From assembly GCA_003522105.1 (NCBI GenBank), contig DPGF01000001.1, positions 6,985 to 18,652 on the forward strand: a stretch of 11,668 nt of DNA, given 5' to 3'. The translations under genes and the position numbers were made by a program. A model generated the notes under the pieces. That model was not told where the DNA came from. It made no database searches and saw only the letters and a program-made list of their open reading frames with translations. The stretch comes from Oscillibacter sp. GTDB lineage: Bacteria > Bacillota > Clostridia > Oscillospirales > Oscillospiraceae. Positions within the stretch are counted from its first letter, which is position 1. Each line of letters opens with the position of its first letter. This document shows positions 5,924-11,668 of the stretch, piece after piece.

Positions 5924-7464
5924 CTAAGACAAAAACTTGCTGAAAGAGGAGTGAGGTCGAACGTCCCCTCTTTCCACGGAGTTTCGCGGAAGCCGATGCG
6001 CCAGTCGACGTGGTCGACAGGCGCAAAGTGCAGCGACGAGCACGCGGTGTGGAGCTTCCCCTGCGCCGCTTCGCCCACAACGATGGCCGTCGGCCCGTCC
6101 GCGCCGCCGATGATGCCGAAGCAGAAGTCGTTCTGCGCCTCGGGCGCAAAGGAAACGGTCTCACGTTTGACCTGGCGCGGGCGGTCGCTCTCGGCGCAGT
6201 CCTCAACGAAAATCGAGTTTTCCGGCGGCTCGGGCATGAGCGTGTAACTGATGGCCATGAAGTGCGTCGGATAGTCGAACCGCGGGTCAAGGCTCATGCG
6301 CTCGCGCGGCAATTCCTGCGGCTCGACCTCCTGCACGGCGAGCGTATACTCTGTGCCGCGGTAGGAGAAGGCAAACGTATCGCCCGTCTTGTCCGCGCGA
6401 AAGCGCGCCCCGGGGACGCGCACCTCGTCCGCCGTCATCGTGACGGCGAGTGATTTGAGCTTCGGCGCGCGCTTTGTGACGAACGGGAAGGCTGCGCGGC
6501 GGATGCTCCAGCCATACGCGCGGTCGAGGCCGTAGTGCGCCATGGCGGGCTCCGCGTCGACACAGAAGCCGGGCTGCTCCGGCAGGAAAATGACGCTGCA
6601 GCCGTGGCTCGTGCGGAGCGTTGTGCCGTTCAGGGTGAGGCTGGGGGTAAAACCGAGGCTGAGCGGGTGCTCGCGCTCCATCTGCTCGCGCTCGTCGCGC
6701 GAGAAGTCGATGGACTCGTCGCTTTCGGGATCGATCCCCCACTTTTCCATGAAGCCGCGCAGCGCGGAGGCCTCCGCGCGCATACAAAAATCAACGACAA
6801 TGCCCTTTGAACAAACGTAGACCGACGGCACGAACCAGTCGCGCCCCGCCCACGAAAACCACTTTTGTACGCTCATCTCCCTGCCCGCGCGCTCGTGCCC
6901 GTGGTGGCCCCAAAAGCTGCCGTCAAAGTACACCTTCCAGTCCTCTTTCTGTTCGGGCGCATCGGGATTCATTTCGGGGTCGTAGAAGTCCTCGGTGAAT
7001 TTGAGCTTGCTGAGATCAAAGGACGCTTGCAGTTCGCGCAGGTATTGCCACGGCCGCCCCATCGGCGTGAGGGAAAAGACTGTGGAAATCTGCGAGAGCA
7101 CCGCCTGCTGTTCGTCCGTCGGCGGATTTTCGGCAAGGAAGGCGTTAAATTGCGTTTCATCCCACTGCCATGCCTGTTCGAGCGCCGCGCTGTCGCCGGT
7201 CGCGAGCAGCAGGCGCAGAAAATCGGCGAAATCCCGCGCGATGATATGCACACAGTCCCTGCTGCCGTTCATCGGGCTCACGGCGAAGACCGCCTCGCCA
7301 AAACCGCGGACAAAGCAAAAGTGGATGCCGTAGACGCCTGCCCAGCCGAAGATAGAAGCGCCCTTGGGCGTGCAGAAATAGGGATCGTTGTCCTCCTGCC
7401 GCATCACGCTGAGGGGCGATAAGTCGATATTTTTGCGCAGAAATTTCTGATAAAACGCCGCCAT
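5920..7464 (-). CDS. Hypothetical protein with a C-terminal GGADGPT motif
   Basis: 514-aa protein, apparently soluble: no signal peptide and no convincing membrane helices. The function is unknown. Residues about 35-110 (IFGWAGVYGIHFCFV, FAVSPMN, RDFADFLRLLL) are loosely like SUKH (SMI1/KNR4) proteins; this is tentative. The middle is rich in Trp and aromatic residues (GSFWGHHGHERAG, 183-195). Residues 450-463 read GIIGGADGPTAIVV, almost the Na+-site motif of the beta subunits of oxaloacetate, glutaconyl-CoA and methylmalonyl-CoA decarboxylase pumps, but the multi-helix membrane protein around that motif is missing. A longer start at 7497 is possible, but AAAGGAGGG (7471-7479) lies inside that extension and points to ATG at 7464. 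It is divergent from miaB and its end abuts the AT-rich cassette. Confidence 0.8.
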   Translation of the reverse strand: MAAFYQKFLRKNIDLSPLSVMRQEDNDPYFCTPKGASIFGWAGVYGIHFCFVRGFGEAVFAVSPMNGSRDCVHIIARDFADFLRLLLATGDSAALEQAWQWDETQFNAFLAENPPTDEQQAVLSQISTVFSLTPMGRPWQYLRELQASFDLSKLKFTEDFYDPEMNPDAPEQKEDWKVYFDGSFWGHHGHERAGREMSVQKWFSWAGRDWFVPSVYVCSKGIVVDFCMRAEASALRGFMEKWGIDPESDESIDFSRDEREQMEREHPLSLGFTPSLTLNGTTLRTSHGCSVIFLPEQPGFCVDAEPAMAHYGLDRAYGWSIRRAAFPFVTKRAPKLKSLAVTMTADEVRVPGARFRADKTGDTFAFSYRGTEYTLAVQEVEPQELPRERMSLDPRFDYPTHFMAISYTLMPEPPENSIFVEDCAESDRPRQVKRETVSFAPEAQNDFCFGIIGGADGPTAIVVGEAAQGKLHTACSSLHFAPVDHVDWRIGFRETPWKEGTFDLTPLSASFCLS

Positions 7465-7497
7465 GGAAGGCCCTCCTTTGGAGTTCTGGTTTTCCAT

Positions 7498-7526
7498 AGC
7501 ATACCATATGGGTGCGGAAAAGTCAC
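7498..7526 (-). promoter_or_regulatory. Possible promoter of the 514-aa gene
   Basis: GTGACT (7521-7526), a 17-base spacer, and TATGCT (7498-7503) on the minus strand, each 4 of 6 to consensus. The position is right for a short leader ahead of the ribosome site at 7471-7479. Confidence 0.45.
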
Positions 7527-7576
7527 CGGAATTGCAAAAGCTGTGGATTTTTCGCGCCGGAAAGCCGCGCGCGGCC

Positions 7577-7605
7577 TTGCCACGCTTGCGCGAACATGGT
7601 ATACT
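7577..7605 (+). promoter_or_regulatory. Promoter of the miaB operon
   Basis: TTGCCA (7577-7582), a 17-base spacer, and TATACT (7600-7605), each 5 of 6 to consensus. A start near 7612 leaves about 30 bases before the TTG start codon of miaB. Confidence 0.7.
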
Positions 7606-7643
7606 ATATTGCTAAACTATCGAGATTTGGGAGGAATTTTCCC

Positions 7644-9062
7644 TTGAAACGGAATGAAGTCATCGTCAGCGAGCAGGAGCTTGCAAGACAGAAGGAATTT
7701 ACGCGCAAGGTGCGCGAGATGAACGACCGCCGCACCCGCACGCCGCTTGCGCTGGTTGACACCTTCGGCTGCCAGCAGAACGTGGCCGACGGCGAGGTGC
7801 TCATGGGCATGCTGCGCGAGATGGGCTACGAGCTCACGCGCGATGAGCAGCAGGCGGACGTCATCCTGCTCAACACCTGCGCCATCCGCGAGCACGCGGA
7901 AAAGCGGGTCTACGGCCACCTTGGCCGCCTCAGCCACACGAAGGCCGCAAAGCCCGATCAGATCATCTGCCTCTGCGGCTGCATGGCGCAGCAGCAGGTC
8001 GTGGCCGACAAGGTGAAAAACTCCTACCACCACGTTGACCTGGTGCTCGGCCCGCAGGCCGAGTGGCGGCTCCCCGAGCTGCTGCACGAGGTATACACGA
8101 AGAATAAGCGCGTCTTTTCCATCGAGGACGAGCACGGCCGCATCGCCGAGGATCTTCCCATCGTGCGCGAGGGCGGCGTGCGCGCGTGGGTGAGCATCAT
8201 GTACGGCTGCAACAACTTCTGCTCGTACTGCATCGTGCCCTACGTGCGCGGACGCGAGCGCAGCCGCGAGCCGGAGAAGATCATCGAGGAATGCCGCGGC
8301 CTCATCGCCGAGGGCTACAAGGAGATCACCCTCCTCGGCCAGAACGTGAACAGCTACGGCAAGGACTTGGGCACCGATTACGACTTTGCAGACCTGCTCG
8401 CCGCCATCAACGCCATTCCCGGCGACTACTGGCTGCGCTTTATGTCGAGCCAGCCGAAGGATGCGACCAACAAGCTTTTCGACACGATGGCGCGCTGCGA
8501 GCACGTTGCAAAGCAGCTCCACCTCCCCGTCCAGTCCGGGTGCGACCGCGTTCTGAAAGCGATGAACCGCCCCTACACGCGCGCAAAGTACGAGGAAATG
8601 ATCGCCTATGCAAGAAAAGTCATGCCGGAGATGGTGCTCACGAGCGATGTGATCATCGGCTTCCCCGGCGAGATCGAGGACGAGGCGATGCAGACGGTCG
8701 ACCTTGTGGAAAAGACGCAGTTCGACGCGCTTTTCACGTTCATCTTCTCCCCGCGTCCCGGCACGCCGGCGGCGAAGATGGACGACCCCGTCTCGCGTGA
8801 GGAAAAGCAGGTCTGGTTTGAAAAATTAGTCGACGCGCAGAACGACATCAGCGCAAAAAAGCACGCTTCCTACATCGGCAGGACCGTCAAGGTGCTCGTC
8901 GACGGCGAGAGCGACGATGCTGAATTTTCCCTCGCCGCGCGCACGGAGGGCAACCGCCTTGTGCGCATGAAGGGCGACAAGGCCCTCATCGGCACGTTTG
9001 CTAAAGCGAAGATCACCGACAGCAACACCTGGGCGCTCTACGGCGAAGCGGTAGAGGAATAA
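7644..9062 (+). CDS. miaB: tRNA-2-methylthio-N6-dimethylallyladenosine synthase
   Basis: 472-aa radical-SAM methylthiotransferase that adds a methylthio group to i6A37 of tRNAs reading UNN codons. The N-terminal UPF0004 domain carries the auxiliary [4Fe-4S] ligands C43 (DTFGCQQN), C79 (NTCAIREHAE) and C113 (LCGCMAQ). The radical-SAM cluster motif is C189-x3-C193-x2-C196 in YGCNNFCSYCIVPYVRGRE. LLGQNVNSYG, LHLPVQSG and a C-terminal TRAM domain (about 400-465) complete the MiaB pattern and separate it from MtaB and RimO. There is no in-frame ATG near the true start; TTG at 7644 is chosen because GGGAGG (7629-7634) lies 9 bases upstream and just after the promoter. An upstream GTG at 7512 would precede that promoter. 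It heads a probable operon with the MBL gene and mutS. Confidence 0.96.
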   Translation: MKRNEVIVSEQELARQKEFTRKVREMNDRRTRTPLALVDTFGCQQNVADGEVLMGMLREMGYELTRDEQQADVILLNTCAIREHAEKRVYGHLGRLSHTKAAKPDQIICLCGCMAQQQVVADKVKNSYHHVDLVLGPQAEWRLPELLHEVYTKNKRVFSIEDEHGRIAEDLPIVREGGVRAWVSIMYGCNNFCSYCIVPYVRGRERSREPEKIIEECRGLIAEGYKEITLLGQNVNSYGKDLGTDYDFADLLAAINAIPGDYWLRFMSSQPKDATNKLFDTMARCEHVAKQLHLPVQSGCDRVLKAMNRPYTRAKYEEMIAYARKVMPEMVLTSDVIIGFPGEIEDEAMQTVDLVEKTQFDALFTFIFSPRPGTPAAKMDDPVSREEKQVWFEKLVDAQNDISAKKHASYIGRTVKVLVDGESDDAEFSLAARTEGNRLVRMKGDKALIGTFAKAKITDSNTWALYGEAVEE

Positions 9063-9081
9063 AGAAAAGGGGGGCTTTTTG

Positions 9082-9909
9082 ATGAAAGTCGTCATTTTGA
9101 TGGAAAACAGCAGCTGCAAGGAGGGTATCGCCTGCGCGCACGGCCTTTCGATGTACATCGAGACCGCGCAGCACAAGATCCTCTTCGACATGGGGCCTGA
9201 CACGCAGTTCATCGACAACGCAAAAGAGCTTGGCGTCGATCTGACGCAGGTCGATATTGCCTTTTTGTCCCATGCGCACAACGACCACTGCGGCGGCCTC
9301 GAAGCGTTCTTAAAGCTCAACGACCGCGCCAAGGTCTATATGCAGAAGGCCGTCTGGGGGCAGTACTACGTTGTCACGCCCAGCAAGTGCGCCTACATCG
9401 GCATGGACGCGGTGCTCAAAGCTTACGAAGAGAGATTCGTCCTCTGCGAGGGCGTGCAGAAGCTCGACGATGAGCTGACGGCCTTTTCCGCCGTTCCCGG
9501 CCGCGCGCTCTGGAGCGGCGCGAACGACACGCTGCGCGAGAAGATCGGTGAGGACTATCCGCGCGACGCGTTCCGCCACGAGCAGGACTTACTCATCACG
9601 GAAAACGGCAAGACCGCGCTTTTCGCGGGCTGCGCCCACTGCGGCATCGTGAATATCCTGAAAAGCGCCGAGGACGTGCTCGGCAGAGCGCCCGACGCGG
9701 TGTTTGCGGGCTTCCACCTCTATAACCCCTCGCTCGGCAAGAGCGAGCCGGACGAGCTGGTCGACGCCGTGGGCGAAAAGCTGCGCGGCGACAAGGTCGC
9801 GCACTACTTCACGGGCCACTGCACGGGCAAGGAAGCCTATGAAAGATTGAAACGTAAGCTCGGCGACCGCCTCGGCGAAATGCCCGCGGGCTCCGACTTT
9901 ACCGTGTAA
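9082..9909 (+). CDS. Metallo-beta-lactamase-fold hydrolase (COG1237-like)
   Basis: 275-aa cytoplasmic MBL-fold protein. The metal-binding signature H64-x-H66-x-D68-H69 is in LSHAHNDHCGG, and a further metal-ligand His is in AGCAHCGIVNIL. The C-terminal FTGHCTGKEAYERLK is typical of the group often annotated as dihydropterin-ribofuranosyl-aminobenzene phosphate synthase (COG1237, named after a methanogen enzyme). That name is unlikely to describe the role in a clostridium; a phosphoesterase or other hydrolase is a safer statement. ATG at 9082 is preceded by AAGGGGGG; an adjacent TTG at 9079 would add one residue. It starts 19 bases after miaB and ends 38 bases before mutS, so it is probably co-transcribed with both. 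Confidence 0.85.
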   Translation: MKVVILMENSSCKEGIACAHGLSMYIETAQHKILFDMGPDTQFIDNAKELGVDLTQVDIAFLSHAHNDHCGGLEAFLKLNDRAKVYMQKAVWGQYYVVTPSKCAYIGMDAVLKAYEERFVLCEGVQKLDDELTAFSAVPGRALWSGANDTLREKIGEDYPRDAFRHEQDLLITENGKTALFAGCAHCGIVNILKSAEDVLGRAPDAVFAGFHLYNPSLGKSEPDELVDAVGEKLRGDKVAHYFTGHCTGKEAYERLKRKLGDRLGEMPAGSDFTV

Positions 9910-9947
9910 ATTTTAGATTTTAGAGAGAAAGAAAGCGAGGACGAATC

Positions 9948-11668
9948 ATGGCCGAGATCACGCCGATGATGAAGCAGTATTTGGAGATCAAGGAACAGAA
10001 TAAGGATTCGATCCTCTTTTTCCGCTTGGGCGACTTCTACGAGATGTTCAACGAGGACGCAAAGCTCGCCTCGCGCGAGCTGGATCTCACGCTCACGACG
10101 CGCGACCGCGGCAAGGCGGCGGAGGATCAGACGCCGATGTGCGGTATCCCCTACCATTCGAGCGACGCTTACATCGCGCGCCTGATTGCCAAGGGCTACA
10201 AGGTCGCCATCTGCGAGCAGACCGAGGACCCTGCGCTCGCCAAGGGCCTTGTCAAGCGCGATATCATCCGCGTCATCACGCCCGGCACGGTCATCGACAG
10301 CGCCTGCCTCGACGACCGGCGCGGCAACTTCCTCTGCGGCATCTTTTTGGACGGGCAGAACGCCGGCGCGGCGTTCTGCGACATGACGACCGGCCACACG
10401 CACGTGACCGCCTTTTCGGGCGACGACCGCGCAGAGCACCTGTATAACGAGTTATCCCGTTTCTCCCCCGCCGAGGCGGTGCTGAGCGCGGGTGCTTACG
10501 ACAACGGTGAGCTGGTCGAATACCTTCGCGATAAGCTGTCCTGCGCGGTCGAGCGCGGCGAGAACCGCTTTGAGCTCAAAGCGTGCGAAAAAGCCATCCG
10601 CGCGCAGTTTGGCGAGGAGCGCTTTGCAAGCCTTCCGCGCAACAACCCGGCCGCGTCGCTCGCGCTGGGCGCGCTGCTCTCATACCTGCACGAAACGCAG
10701 AAGACCGATCTTTCCTACATCAAGGATTTAGAATACTACGAGCAGGGGCGCTTCATGGAGCTTGACCTCTCCGCGCGGCGCAATCTGGAGCTGACCGAGA
10801 CCATCCGCGCCAAGGAAAAGCGCGGCAGCCTCCTCTGGGTGCTCGACAAAACGAAGACCGCCATGGGCGCAAGAAATCTGCGCGCGTGGCTGACGCGCCC
10901 GCTGCGCGACGTCGCGGCCATCGAGCGCCGCCTCGGCGCGGTCGAGGCGCTGACGAAGAACACCGTCGCGCGCGAAGAGCTGATTCTATCGCTCTCCGGC
11001 ATCAGCGACATGGAGCGTCTCATCGGTCGCATTGCCTACGGCACGGCGGGCGGACGCGACTTTGCGTCGCTTCGCAACTCCATCGAGCGCATCACGGAGG
11101 TCAAGTCCCAGCTCGCGGCGTTCACGACGGGCAGGCTGCATGAGTTAGACAACGAGCTCGACACGCTCACCGACGTGGCGCAGAGCATTCGCGACACGCT
11201 CGTCGATGAGCCGCCGTTTTCCGTGCGCGAGGGCGGCTTCATCCGCAAGGGCTACAATGCCGAAGTCGACCGCCTGCACGAGATTTTGTCCGGCGGCAAG
11301 GGGCTTCTTGCCGACATCGAGACGCGCGAGAAGGAAAAGACCGGCATCCGCACGCTGAAGATCGGCTACAACAAGGTCTTCGGCTACTATATCGAGGTCT
11401 CGAATTCGTTCAAGGACCTCGTCCCCGACACTTACATCCGCAAGCAGACGCTCGTGAACGGCGAGCGCTACATCACCGAAGAACTTAAAAGCCTTGAGCA
11501 GGAGATTCTGACCGCGGGAGATCGCGACAAGGCGCTTGAATTCGAAATTTTCACCGCCCTGCGCGAGTCCGTCACCGCCGAGAGCGTGCGCATCCAGCGC
11601 GCGGCGGGGCTCATTGCCGAGCTCGATACGCTCTGCTCGCTCGCGTCCGTCGCGGTGAACAACAACTA
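9948..11668 (+). CDS. mutS: DNA mismatch repair protein MutS (partial, 3' end outside the window)
   Basis: First 573 codons of MutS, which recognises mispaired and looped DNA and starts mismatch repair with MutL. The mismatch-reading F30-Y31-E32 motif is in FFRLGDFYEMF, followed by the domain I pattern CGIPYHSSDAYIARLI and KVAICEQTEDP. The connector and core domains follow: LDLSARRNLELTET, GSLLWVLDKTKTAMGARNLRAWLTRPL, and the clamp region GYNKVFGYYIEVSNSF and YIRKQTLVNGERYITEEL. The frame is open to the last base; the Walker ATPase domain, about 280 residues in relatives, lies beyond. The ATG follows GCGAGG at a normal distance. It is third in the miaB unit, and a downstream mutL would be expected from related genomes. 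Confidence 0.97.
   Translation, partial: MAEITPMMKQYLEIKEQNKDSILFFRLGDFYEMFNEDAKLASRELDLTLTTRDRGKAAEDQTPMCGIPYHSSDAYIARLIAKGYKVAICEQTEDPALAKGLVKRDIIRVITPGTVIDSACLDDRRGNFLCGIFLDGQNAGAAFCDMTTGHTHVTAFSGDDRAEHLYNELSRFSPAEAVLSAGAYDNGELVEYLRDKLSCAVERGENRFELKACEKAIRAQFGEERFASLPRNNPAASLALGALLSYLHETQKTDLSYIKDLEYYEQGRFMELDLSARRNLELTETIRAKEKRGSLLWVLDKTKTAMGARNLRAWLTRPLRDVAAIERRLGAVEALTKNTVAREELILSLSGISDMERLIGRIAYGTAGGRDFASLRNSIERITEVKSQLAAFTTGRLHELDNELDTLTDVAQSIRDTLVDEPPFSVREGGFIRKGYNAEVDRLHEILSGGKGLLADIETREKEKTGIRTLKIGYNKVFGYYIEVSNSFKDLVPDTYIRKQTLVNGERYITEELKSLEQEILTAGDRDKALEFEIFTALRESVTAESVRIQRAAGLIAELDTLCSLASVAVNNN

Noticed and set aside
4930..5925. Prophage or insertion sequence origin of the AT-rich cassette
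   Set aside because: No transposase, integrase, terminal inverted repeats or clear target duplication was seen. Only composition and a self-contained layout support transfer.
5853..6290. N-terminal extension of the YbjQ-like frame
   Set aside because: It only reads the neighbouring 514-aa gene in another frame and crosses the cassette promoter. The ribosome site fixes the start at 5852.
7465..7497. Upstream ATG at 7497 as the start of the 514-aa protein
   Set aside because: The best ribosome site lies inside this stretch and points to ATG at 7464. The extension also sits almost on top of the candidate -10.

Overview
The window looks like chromosomal DNA of a GC-rich member of the Clostridia, most likely an Oscillospirales-type gut anaerobe. 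This rests on strong AGGAGG-type ribosome sites, sigma-A-like promoters, a miaB-mutS neighbourhood typical of Clostridia, and Firmicutes-type Xpt and CadA-like proteins with GC-biased codon use. The genus is inference. No rRNA, tRNA, CRISPR array, integrase or transposase was seen.

Layout. (1) 1-750: xpt (xanthine salvage) on +, ending in a strong bidirectional terminator shared with the convergent gene. (2) 751-1600: a nitrilase-superfamily amidase on - with its own promoter. (3) 1600-1813: a 200-base spacer that is a chain of inverted repeats, ending in a terminator that contains the ATPase stop codon. (4) 1801-4921: a divergent metal-efflux locus. On - there is a stand-alone 72-aa heavy-metal-associated (HMA) protein followed by a P1B-type Zn/Cd/Pb-like ATPase that has no N-terminal HMA domain. 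On + there is a regulator with an ArsR/SmtB-type domain fused to an AraC-type DNA-binding domain. The two promoters overlap back to back at 4012-4061, beside a candidate operator. (5) 4930-5925: an AT-rich two-gene cassette on - (zinc-finger/coiled-coil/YbjQ-like protein plus a 95-aa unknown), with a near-consensus promoter and its own terminator. (6) 5920-7464: a 514-aa protein on - of unknown function; near its C-terminus it carries the GGADGPT motif of Na+-pumping decarboxylase beta subunits. (7) 7577-11668: miaB, a metallo-beta-lactamase-fold hydrolase and the first two thirds of mutS, on + as a likely operon.

How the genes work together. The metal locus reads as one unit: regulator senses metal, HMA protein binds or delivers it, ATPase exports it. 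miaB and mutS are housekeeping genes (tRNA hypermodification and mismatch repair). The AT-rich cassette and the 514-aa gene look accessory. The most interesting items are the ArsR-AraC fusion with its overlapping promoters, the GGADGPT motif in an apparently soluble protein, the AT-rich cassette, and the inverted-repeat spacer.
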